From an uncultured Candidatus Saccharibacteria bacterium (GTDB lineage Bacteria; Patescibacteriota; Saccharimonadia; Saccharimonadales; Saccharimonadaceae), in NCBI GenBank assembly GCA_938017675.1, contig CALIJB010000012.1:1-13868 (forward strand): a stretch of 13,868 nt of DNA. Direction: 5' to 3'. The position numbers and the translations under genes were made by a program. Position 1 is the stretch's first letter. Every line of letters begins with the position of its first letter. The notes under the pieces were generated by a model. It saw only the letters and a list, made by a program, of their open reading frames with translations, was not told where the DNA came from and made no database searches. Positions 6,944 to 12,925 of this stretch are shown one piece after another.

Positions 6944-8128
6944 ATGCATATCACAATACTCGGCCGCCAACCAGCGCTTGGAGTAGCCGAACTAGAACAG
7001 CTTTACGGCGCTAACAATGTCCGATGGTTTTCGCAGCAAACAGCGCTTGTAGATTCACCTGATTTTGACTTCGAGACCCTCGGCGGCAGCCAAAAAGCCG
7101 GCCGAGTCGTTCTCGAACTCGACCGCGGCAATTGGCTAACCGCCAGCCGCCAAATCGTTCAGCACTACACCGCCAAATGGCGCGCCAGCGAGCATAAAAT
7201 AACTCTTGGCATCAGCGCTTACGGCTTCAAAATCTCGCCGCGCGATGTCCAAAAAACTGGCTTGCTCATCAAGAAAAAATTACGCGACAGCGGCACTAGC
7301 TTACGCCTTATCCCGAACCCAGAAATCGCCCTTAACACCGCTGCTAGCCATCACAATAAGCTTGGGCTATCGCCGACGAAAGTTGAGCTGCTAGTCGTCC
7401 GAGCGCCGAATAACCGCCTCATTGTCGCTGAAAGTGTCGGCGCCCAGAACATTACTGCGCTGGCTGCCCGCGACCAAGCTCGCCCGCGTACCGATGCTTT
7501 CGTCGGTATGCTGCCGCCGAAATTAGCGCGGATGATGATAAATCTATCTGGCGAGACGAAACCTGGCCGCCTCTGGGATCCTTTTTGCGGTACTGGCACC
7601 GTTCTCCAAGAAGCACGGCTCAAAGGAATAGACGTCTACGGCAGCGACCTAAGTCAAAAAATGGTCGATTACGCCACAGAGAACATGCAGTGGCTCGATA
7701 ATAAATACCGAATCAACCCTCAATGGAAAATCTTTCAAGCTGACGCTACCACTATAAAGCTCAACGCCGCTCAGAAATCTGAAATCGACCGCGTCGTCTG
7801 CGAGGCCTACCTCGGCCAACCCTTCTCGGCCCCGCCAAAGCCTGCCAAGCTCACCGCAGTCCGCGGTAATTGCAATCATATCATCAGCCAATTTTTAGCA
7901 AACATCCGCCCGCAAATTAACCCTAGTACAACGCTAGTCGTCGCCGTACCCGCCTGGCGCGACCATAGCGGTAAATTTACACATTTACCGCTTATTGATC
8001 AGTTAGCAGATTTAGGCTACCGACGCCTACATCTAAACTTAGTCAGCGACGAGCAGCTACTCTACTACCGCCAGAACCAGGTAGTGGCACGAGAAATCTT
8101 ACTGCTTAAACCTCTCGATGAAAATTAA
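6944..8128 (+). CDS. THUMP-domain, Trm11/Trm-G10-like tRNA guanine-N2 methyltransferase
   Basis: The 394-residue protein has an N-terminal THUMP-type RNA-binding region (about 1-165) and a C-terminal class I SAM methyltransferase domain. Family markers are RPRTDAFVGMLPPKLARMMI (180-199), motif I LWDPFCGTGTVLQEA (210-224), and the acidic turn VYGSDLSQKMV (231-241). At the catalytic motif IV, where the Trm11/Trm14 family has (D/N)PPY, this protein reads VVCEAYLGQPF (284-294), so the canonical tetrapeptide is absent. The expected role by family is methylation of a guanine N2 in tRNA (position 10 for Trm11/Trm-G10), but the changed motif makes the target uncertain. Translation starts at ATG 6944, 6 nt after the -10, without a Shine-Dalgarno. 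It is the only plus-strand gene here besides rpmA. Confidence 0.85.
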   Translation: MHITILGRQPALGVAELEQLYGANNVRWFSQQTALVDSPDFDFETLGGSQKAGRVVLELDRGNWLTASRQIVQHYTAKWRASEHKITLGISAYGFKISPRDVQKTGLLIKKKLRDSGTSLRLIPNPEIALNTAASHHNKLGLSPTKVELLVVRAPNNRLIVAESVGAQNITALAARDQARPRTDAFVGMLPPKLARMMINLSGETKPGRLWDPFCGTGTVLQEARLKGIDVYGSDLSQKMVDYATENMQWLDNKYRINPQWKIFQADATTIKLNAAQKSEIDRVVCEAYLGQPFSAPPKPAKLTAVRGNCNHIISQFLANIRPQINPSTTLVVAVPAWRDHSGKFTHLPLIDQLADLGYRRLHLNLVSDEQLLYYRQNQVVAREILLLKPLDEN

Positions 8129-8180
8129 AAGCAGCCCGCTCACCAAGCCCGCGCCTGTTTCATTATTCATTCTCAGAAGC

Positions 8181-8209
8181 TTGACATTTCCGATAGCTTC
8201 GCGTACAAT
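8181..8209 (+). promoter_or_regulatory. Strong sigma70-type promoter of rpmA
   Basis: TTGACA (8181-8186, perfect), 17-nt spacer, TACAAT (8204-8209, one mismatch). The start of transcription is expected near 8216, giving a leader of about 30 nt that carries the AAAGGAG Shine-Dalgarno (8235-8241). Confidence 0.85.
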
Positions 8210-8245
8210 AGCATAGATTGTCTTATATTAAATTAAAGGAGTTTT

Positions 8246-8518
8246 ATGTCACACGTTAAAGCTGGCGGTTCGAGCGATAATACCCACAAAAGTGCTGGTA
8301 GGCGCAATGGCGTCAAGCGTTTCGGCGGGCAAAAAGTCAACCAGGGCGAGGTGCTAGTTCGCCAGACTGGCAGCACCAAAGTTGCCGGCCCAGGTACTTA
8401 CATCAGCCGCAACTACACAATTCACGCAGCCAAGAGTGGCACTGTAGTTTTCAAACATATCAAGAAGCCATCGTTCACTGGCAATACTCACCCGCGAACT
8501 CAAGTTTGCGTTGAATAA
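8246..8518 (+). CDS. rpmA: Large ribosomal subunit protein bL27
   Basis: The 90-residue protein has the bL27 signature MSHVKAGGSSDNTHKSAGRR then NGVKRFGGQKVNQGEVLVRQ, followed by the GTYISRNYTIHAAKSGTVVF barrel region. The N-terminal tail of bL27 reaches the peptidyl transferase centre; here it begins directly with MSH-KAGG, without the cleaved extension found in many Firmicutes. Third-position Val replaces the common Lys. The usual bacterial neighbours rplU (bL21) and obgE are not adjacent; the gene stands alone with its own strong promoter and a terminator candidate. The start is set by AAAGGAG 4 nt before the ATG. Confidence 0.97.
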   Translation: MSHVKAGGSSDNTHKSAGRRNGVKRFGGQKVNQGEVLVRQTGSTKVAGPGTYISRNYTIHAAKSGTVVFKHIKKPSFTGNTHPRTQVCVE

Positions 8519-8544
8519 GCTAGGTTCATTAGGTGTACTACCTT

Positions 8545-8585
8545 GGCTAGCGAGATACCGCTACTAGCCTTGTTCGTTGTTTTCT
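8545..8585 (+). terminator. Terminator candidate between convergent rpmA and the acidic protein gene
   Basis: GGCTAG (8545-8550) pairs with CTAGCC (8564-8569) around a 13-nt loop; an alternative pairing uses GGC-TAGCG with CGCTA-GCC and a 3-nt bulge. A T-rich run (TTGTTCGTTGTTTTCTT) follows on the plus strand, as expected for terminating rpmA. The 3' arm and tail overlap the last codons of the opposite-strand gene. The stem is modest and the T run is interrupted. Confidence 0.45.
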
Positions 8586-9904
8586 TGGCGCTTTACTGAT
8601 ACGTTCATGAGTCTTTGCAGTTCTGCGATACTTTTGTTCAGCTGTAAAGCATGCTGTGAATATTCTTCGTCACTGATACGTCTTGAAAAGCCCTGCTCAG
8701 CAACATTATTCATTACTACCAAAGAGCGTCTAACCTGTTCTATGGCATCGCCCAGGCGATCCGCTTCGTCCTGTGGCAAATCACCGCCGACCTTCTCTAC
8801 AGTAGCACTGAACCTATTAAGCGAAGTTGAGATACCTGACGTATACTCTTGTATGCGCCCGAATAACACAGGAGCTCGCAAAGTATCTGCCGTGTTCAGT
8901 ACTCTAGCCAAATCCTCTGCCGTGCCCGCCATATTTCGTATAGCAGACTGTGTAGTATACGCTCCTACTAGCCTTTTTAACGCCTCGGAGGCCTTAGGGG
9001 ACTGCTTATCTGATACTTCTGGCGATTCATTTGAATCTTGCTCATTTGAACTTCCCGATTCTTCTTGATCTTCTGGTGCGGGAGGTTCGCTTTCAGTATC
9101 GACAATAGACGGATCACCGTCTAAGCTAGCCTTTTCAGTAGCTGGCGAAGAATGCTCACCTCTAAGCGCAGCCAGCACTTCTTCGCGGGCTTGCGACCTT
9201 GGGACTGGTTTGTTAGCTCCGGTTGTTGCGCCTCTTAATGCAGCTAATACATCCTCGCGGGTTGGTGGCTTCGGCTCTGCTTTCGTCGGGTTCAGCTTGC
9301 CAGCCTCTCTTAGCGCAGCGCGCAATCTTTTACGCTCATCAGTTGGCGGCTTTGGCTGCTCTGTCGGCTGATTATTGCTCTGCGGTAATTGCGCCTCCCA
9401 AGCATCGAGGGCGTCTTCAGCCGGCGGCAAACCATGATTTTCCTCGCTATCAGGATTTATCGTTGTACTGAAATCACCTTGATCAACGCGCATCCAGGTA
9501 GCGCGCCTACTACCATCACCATTGTCATCACCATTGTCATCACCATTGTCATCACCATTGTCATCACCATTGTCATCACCATTGTCATCATCACTACCGT
9601 CCTCTGTATTAATAAGTAAGTAGGCAGGAGTATCTGGATATAATCGGGACCTTAGAAAAGCTATTCTAGCTCTATCAATTGCTCTATCGCTATCTCCAGA
9701 TTCATCAGACCGTCTACCAATAGCTAATCTACCCAATCCAACGCTTACTTTACTCAATAGCTCCAACCTAGCCTTTTCTTCAGAAGTGCCTAGTCTCTCA
9801 GCGCTTGGGAGCTCGCTACTCGGCACTGGATAGCCAATTATTATAGGTTTTTTAGGCGATTCGCCGCTTGGTGCTGTACTTTTTGATGTATGTGTTCCTG
9901 GCAT
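8564..9904 (-). CDS. Acidic repeat-containing cytoplasmic protein, unknown function
   Basis: I do not recognise this 446-residue protein. It has no signal peptide and no membrane segment. A helical N-terminal part (about 40-100) includes EEKARLELLSKVSVGLGRLA. Next comes six tandem DDNG units (about 106-129), then a long low-complexity P/E/S/N-rich region (about 150-300), then a helical C-terminal domain (about 305-440, for example SEALKRLVGAYTTQSAIRNM and EEYSQHALQLNKSIAELQRL). Inside the disordered part a short helix recurs: ERKRLRAALREAG (190-202), REDVLAALRG (216-225) and REEVLAALRG (240-249). It starts at ATG 9902-9904, just 8 nt after a perfect consensus promoter. The design (helical ends, disordered middle with repeated short helices) suggests a scaffold or binding protein; that is inference. 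Confidence 0.85.
   Translation of the reverse strand: MPGTHTSKSTAPSGESPKKPIIIGYPVPSSELPSAERLGTSEEKARLELLSKVSVGLGRLAIGRRSDESGDSDRAIDRARIAFLRSRLYPDTPAYLLINTEDGSDDDNGDDNGDDNGDDNGDDNGDDNGDGSRRATWMRVDQGDFSTTINPDSEENHGLPPAEDALDAWEAQLPQSNNQPTEQPKPPTDERKRLRAALREAGKLNPTKAEPKPPTREDVLAALRGATTGANKPVPRSQAREEVLAALRGEHSSPATEKASLDGDPSIVDTESEPPAPEDQEESGSSNEQDSNESPEVSDKQSPKASEALKRLVGAYTTQSAIRNMAGTAEDLARVLNTADTLRAPVLFGRIQEYTSGISTSLNRFSATVEKVGGDLPQDEADRLGDAIEQVRRSLVVMNNVAEQGFSRRISDEEYSQHALQLNKSIAELQRLMNVSVKRQENNEQG
9518..9589 (-). repeat. Six perfect 12-bp tandem repeats encoding (DDNG)6
   Basis: The plus-strand unit ACCATTGTCATC occurs six times without a mismatch; on the coding strand each unit gives Asp-Asp-Asn-Gly. 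Partial copies flank both ends (DD before, DG after). Because the unit is a multiple of three, copy-number change would alter length without shifting frame. Identity at every third position points to recent slippage-type expansion. Confidence 0.97.
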
Positions 9905-9912
9905 ATACTACT

Positions 9913-9941
9913 ATTATATCAAAACATAAGCGAAATGTCAA
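9913..9941 (-). promoter_or_regulatory. Perfect consensus promoter TTGACA-17-TGATATAAT of the acidic protein gene
   Basis: The minus-strand -35 TTGACA (9936-9941) and -10 TATAAT (9913-9918) are both exact, with the optimal 17-nt spacer, and the -10 is also TGn-extended. The -10 ends 8 nt before the ATG with no Shine-Dalgarno, so a leaderless or nearly leaderless mRNA is expected. It is the closest match to sigma70 consensus in the window. Confidence 0.85.
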
Positions 9942-9984
9942 CTACAACGCCACAAATAAACAGATTAAGCAATTCTACAAACGG

Positions 9985-10371
9985 CTACTTGCTCATGCCT
10001 AGGTGGTAGCGCACCCGCTCGACGACATCGCCGATAACTACTTGCGATTTTACTAAATAATCGTCAACACCGAGCTGCTCGGCGCGTTCTTTGTCTTTGG
10101 GCTGGCTAAGCGCTGTTAGCATAATCACCCGGATGTTAGTAGTCTCTGGCGTATTGCGCAAAATGTCCAAAACGTCAAAACCGCTAATTTTCGGCATCAT
10201 CACGTCCAACAAAATCAAGTCAGGATGTTCAGACACTGCCAACGACAGCGCATCCTCGCCATTATTCGCTTCACAGACGTCAAAACCCTCTAGCTCAAGA
10301 CGCGACCGATATACTGATGCTAGCGCAGTGTCATCTTCTACTAGCAAAATCTTGCGTTTGCGTGTATCCAT
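9985..10371 (-). CDS. REC-only (CheY-like) response regulator
   Basis: The 128-residue single receiver domain has an acidic pocket E12/D13/D14 (LLVEDDTAL), predicted phospho-acceptor D56 (LILLDVMMPKISG), switch T86 (VIMLTALSQ) and conserved K108 (DDYLVKSQ). No output domain is present and no kinase gene is adjacent, so it may be served by the kinase at 2644-3363 or one elsewhere. After K108 the usual Pro is replaced by Ser. It lies between the CTP protease and the acidic protein gene, both with their own promoters. Its own -10 ends 9 nt before the ATG. REC-only proteins work by docking to partners; the partner is unknown. Confidence 0.93.
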   Translation of the reverse strand: MDTRKRKILLVEDDTALASVYRSRLELEGFDVCEANNGEDALSLAVSEHPDLILLDVMMPKISGFDVLDILRNTPETTNIRVIMLTALSQPKDKERAEQLGVDDYLVKSQVVIGDVVERVRYHLGMSK

Positions 10372-10380
10372 AGTTTATAT

Positions 10381-10389
10381 AGTATACCA
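10381..10389 (-). promoter_or_regulatory. Extended -10 of the second response regulator, probably leaderless
   Basis: TGGTATACT on the minus strand (TGn plus TATACT at 10381-10386) lies 9 nt before the ATG. There is no Shine-Dalgarno in between (ATATAAACT) and the -35 is weak. The small dyad CCAGCCTGG (10387-10395) overlaps the TGn element. Confidence 0.5.
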
Positions 10390-10410
10390 GCCTGGCAATA
10401 AGCACAAGGG

Positions 10411-11628
10411 CTATGACGCTAATTCTTTAGCGCGCACCATTTGTGGGTCGCGGCCAGCGTTATTATCATCCGAGCTCATCTTGACTGTCTGGTTCGGCTG
10501 GATGCCTTCTTTGGTGATGTTTCTGTCTTGCGGCGTGTACCAGCGGGCTACTGTCACCTTGAGGATACGATCGTCGGATAGGTTGATCACCTTTTGCACC
10601 GTACCCTTGCCAAAGGTTTTTTCACCAACCAAGGTGGCCGCTTGATAGTCTTTCAGCGCACCAGCCACGATCTCACTAGCACTGGCTGAGCTGCCATTGA
10701 CGAGGACAATGGTTTTCTTGCCTTTAAGTGTCGGATTACCCGAAGCTTTGACTGTCTCGGTCACCTGCCCGCGGCTTTTTTCGGTAACGACCGTTTTGCC
10801 GCTGTCTAGCCACAAGCTCGCCACTTCTTGCGCTGCTGTCAAATAGCCGCCGCCGTTGTTACGCAAATCAACAATCACACCCTTAACACCTTTGTCAATG
10901 AACTCTTTAGCGGCTTTGCGAGCTAGCGAACCAGTATTATCGTCAAAGCGCGAGATCGTCAATATACCAACGTCGTCGCTAACCGACCAACGGACGCTAG
11001 GATCGCTAATTTGGGCCCGCGTAATCGAAAAATCTAGCGATTCGCTGCCGCGGCGCATAGTTAGCTTGACGGTCGTGCCCGCTTCGCCAGTAACCTTATC
11101 AGCCACGCCGCTAGCCGTCTCGCCCGCTACTGACGTACCGTTCACAGCCACAAAGATATCGCCCGTTTTAAGGCCAGCTTTCTTGGCTGGAGAGTCATCG
11201 AGAACTCTGAGTACCGTCGGCTGCAAATTACGCACGCCGATTTCGGCACCAATGCCAGAAACTTCGCCGTTTAGACTTTTGTTAAATTCTGCCGCTTCTT
11301 CCTTATCTAGAAATGTCGTGTAGTCGTCGCCGACCGCTTTAACCATGCCGCGAGCCGCCCCGTCAGACAGCTTATTAGCATCCAAATCACCGTCATAATT
11401 CGCCGCTAGTTGACGATAAGCTTCTTTCATCACCTCGGTGTCGAGCGGCTGCTTAGCCACCTTGATGCCAAAAATCGGCGCTGCTATCTGATAGATTTCT
11501 TCGCTGCGCGTACCAGCCGCAAACGATACGATTATTGCCAAGACCAACGACGCCAAGAAAACACCCTGTGAAACCTTCCGCTGCCGAGGCTTCCGCCCCT
11601 TATTTTCAACTCCCTGTTCGTTTGCCAT
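10411..11628 (-). CDS. S41-family carboxy-terminal processing protease with PDZ domain
   Basis: The 405-residue membrane-anchored serine protease is of the CtpA/CtpB/Prc type. Order: a basic cytoplasmic tail (RKPRQRK), one transmembrane helix (about 22-39), a helical segment, a PDZ domain (about 118-205, with GIGAEIG and SPAKKAGLKTGDIFVAVNG), and the S41 catalytic domain. The catalytic Ser is S316 in VNGSSASASEIVAG, with Lys K341 and Gln Q345 in EKTFGKGTVQ; the 25-residue Ser-Lys spacing matches CtpB and Prc. The start is taken as the second in-frame ATG (11626-11628), because the TATAAT box ends only 1 nt before the first ATG (11632-11634) but 7 nt before the second. It lies downstream of the CHAP hydrolase and ftsX, and may process wall or division proteins. 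Confidence 0.93.
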   Translation of the reverse strand: MANEQGVENKGRKPRQRKVSQGVFLASLVLAIIVSFAAGTRSEEIYQIAAPIFGIKVAKQPLDTEVMKEAYRQLAANYDGDLDANKLSDGAARGMVKAVGDDYTTFLDKEEAAEFNKSLNGEVSGIGAEIGVRNLQPTVLRVLDDSPAKKAGLKTGDIFVAVNGTSVAGETASGVADKVTGEAGTTVKLTMRRGSESLDFSITRAQISDPSVRWSVSDDVGILTISRFDDNTGSLARKAAKEFIDKGVKGVIVDLRNNGGGYLTAAQEVASLWLDSGKTVVTEKSRGQVTETVKASGNPTLKGKKTIVLVNGSSASASEIVAGALKDYQAATLVGEKTFGKGTVQKVINLSDDRILKVTVARWYTPQDRNITKEGIQPNQTVKMSSDDNNAGRDPQMVRAKELAS

Positions 11629-11634
11629 AATCAT

Positions 11635-11669
11635 AATTATAGCGCACTCTGGCTGAGTACGCTATAATT
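11635..11669 (-). repeat. 35-nt inverted repeat (15-nt arms, 5-nt loop) before the S41 protease gene
   Basis: Arms 11635-11649 and 11655-11669 are complementary except for one position. That position becomes a G.U pair only in minus-strand RNA, so the structure is better formed as RNA made in the gene direction. The left arm supplies the TATAAT of the protease promoter. It could be a hairpin ending or stabilising the upstream CHAP mRNA, or a DNA operator. No U-tract follows, so it is not a classical intrinsic terminator. Confidence 0.7.
11636..11641 (-). promoter_or_regulatory. -10 box TATAAT of the S41 protease gene
   Basis: A perfect TATAAT 7 nt upstream of the second ATG, with no Shine-Dalgarno. 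It lies within one arm of a 35-nt dyad. No good -35 was seen at 16-18 nt. Confidence 0.5.
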
Positions 11670-11692
11670 TACTGATTATTATATTGATCTCG

Positions 11693-12850
11693 CTAGAAAT
11701 ATATATAAGTTAGCCCAGCACTTGAACGTGTGTAGTAGTGATAGCGGCCCCAGCCTAAACCGTCGATATTATTGTTGTAGTCACTAACAGTAATCGTACC
11801 ATCGCCATTAACTGCTTCGACATACATAGCGTGACCGTAAGCGCCAACATACTGAATAGCTACCGAGCCAGCTTTTGGCGTTGGGCCGTTTGCAATACCA
11901 TAGCGAGACGTTGTGCTCGGCCACTGATTAGCGTTACCTGCCCCGCCAAAATGCGGTACGTAACGGCCAGTACTAGCTACTTTCCAAGCGGTGTAGCTGA
12001 CGCATTCGCGGTTATAGAGACCCCAGTTATCAACGATCGTATCTTGCTCGGCATTAGCCCAAACCGACGGATATCCGCCACCGCTAGCCGAGCCCGTACC
12101 AATATTAGTAGAGCCTGAAGCACGGGCAGCTGCAGCCATAGCGGCAGCCTGTTGAGCGCGGACACTGCTGATTTCGCTGTTACGCTTGGCAACTAAGCTA
12201 TTGTAAGCTGATTCTTCGCCGCGCGTGTCCGAAACTAATTTAGCCTGTTCAGCCTCTTTGGCAGCTAGCGCGGCCTTTTGCGACTTCTGGTCGCGCAGTA
12301 CGTTCTCGACTTGCTTTTTCTGCTTTTCGAGCTGCGCTTTGAGCGATTTAATCTGCTTGATCTTGGTACTCAGATTATCCTGCATTGACGAGCGGTATTC
12401 TTGCTTGTCAACGTAATCGCCGATGTTTTTGCTGCTAGCCAGCATCTCGAGCGGTGAGATTGAGCTATCAACGTACATATCGGCAACAATTTCGCCAAGA
12501 GCTTCTTTGTTAATCTCGATTTTCTTTTCGGTAGCAGCGATATCTTTCTCAAGCTTATCGCGCTTAGCTTGGCTAGTATTAATTTGCGCTTGGATTTCAT
12601 TTTTTTGATTGGTTAATACATCAAGCTGCGCTTGCAGCGTTGATGCCAGCGCGCCAAGCGTCGCCGCCTGCTGCTGATACGAATCAGCTTCTGATTGAAG
12701 TTTTTTGACCTGCTCGTCGTACTGGTCGGCCAACACGTTTTGCGCGAAGGCAACCGGTATACTTGCGCTCATCAAAACAGCCGCTGCGACGATTGACGAC
12801 TTCGCAACGTGCCGCCTTGACGAAACTGGTGTGGTGGACCTATGTTTCAT
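11693..12850 (-). CDS. Secreted coiled-coil CHAP-domain peptidoglycan hydrolase (PcsB-like)
   Basis: The 385-residue exported protein has a signal peptide with a hydrophobic core SSIVAAAVLMSASIPVAFA and likely cleavage after AFA36. A long coiled coil follows (about 42-240, rich in Q, K, E and A), then a short Gly/Ser linker, then a C-terminal CHAP domain (about 262-385). The predicted catalytic Cys is C283 (NRECVSYTAW) and His H340 (AYGHAMYVE). CHAP enzymes cut peptidoglycan amide or peptide bonds. The coiled-coil plus CHAP layout is that of PcsB, which FtsEX controls in streptococci, and ftsX is the next gene upstream. The start was set at ATG 12848-12850, as a TTGACA-17-TACGCT promoter occupies the frame beyond it. 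The enzyme-family call is strong; control by FtsEX is inferred. Confidence 0.92.
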   Translation of the reverse strand: MKHRSTTPVSSRRHVAKSSIVAAAVLMSASIPVAFAQNVLADQYDEQVKKLQSEADSYQQQAATLGALASTLQAQLDVLTNQKNEIQAQINTSQAKRDKLEKDIAATEKKIEINKEALGEIVADMYVDSSISPLEMLASSKNIGDYVDKQEYRSSMQDNLSTKIKQIKSLKAQLEKQKKQVENVLRDQKSQKAALAAKEAEQAKLVSDTRGEESAYNSLVAKRNSEISSVRAQQAAAMAAAARASGSTNIGTGSASGGGYPSVWANAEQDTIVDNWGLYNRECVSYTAWKVASTGRYVPHFGGAGNANQWPSTTSRYGIANGPTPKAGSVAIQYVGAYGHAMYVEAVNGDGTITVSDYNNNIDGLGWGRYHYYTRSSAGLTYIYF

Positions 12851-12856
12851 ACCTCT

Positions 12857-12885
12857 AGCGTAACAAAGCATTACCGCTTTGTCAA
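12857..12885 (-). promoter_or_regulatory. Promoter TTGACA-17-TGTTACGCT of the CHAP hydrolase, leaderless
   Basis: Minus-strand -35 TTGACA (12880-12885, perfect), 17-nt spacer, -10 TACGCT (12857-12862) with a TGn extension. The -10 ends 6 nt before the ATG at 12848-12850; there is no spaced Shine-Dalgarno. It lies in the 75-nt gap after ftsX, so the hydrolase can be expressed apart from ftsX. Confidence 0.65.
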
Positions 12886-12925
12886 TAAAGCTACGTCGAA
12901 TAAGCACCCCCTTTCGTAAATTACT

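Noticed and set aside
6923..6970. Sixteen-residue N-terminal extension of the flippase
   Set aside because: It overlaps the -10 palindrome and the opposite-strand gene, and has no RBS.
8577..9068. 163-codon open frame on the plus strand opposite the acidic protein gene
   Set aside because: It is antisense to a gene with a perfect promoter, is Ser/Cys-rich with no recognisable domain, and has no RBS or promoter.
9518..9589. Tandem repeat as a CRISPR-like array
   Set aside because: There are no spacers; units are directly adjacent 12-mers in frame within a coding sequence.
9518..9589. DDNG repeats as calcium-binding loops
   Set aside because: The spacing does not give a full DxDxDG or RTX nonapeptide loop, and the protein has no secretion signal; calcium binding cannot be claimed.
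10387..10395. CCAGCCTGG dyad as an operator of the second response regulator
   Set aside because: Nine bases with four-base arms is too short to separate from chance; noted only in the promoter entry.
10091..11323. Long plus-strand open frames opposite the second regulator and the S41 protease
   Set aside because: Both host genes have clear catalytic or phospho-acceptor motifs; the antisense frames have none and look like codon-bias shadows.
11635..11669. The dyad as a classical intrinsic terminator
   Set aside because: The outer stem is A/T-rich and no U-tract follows on the minus strand.
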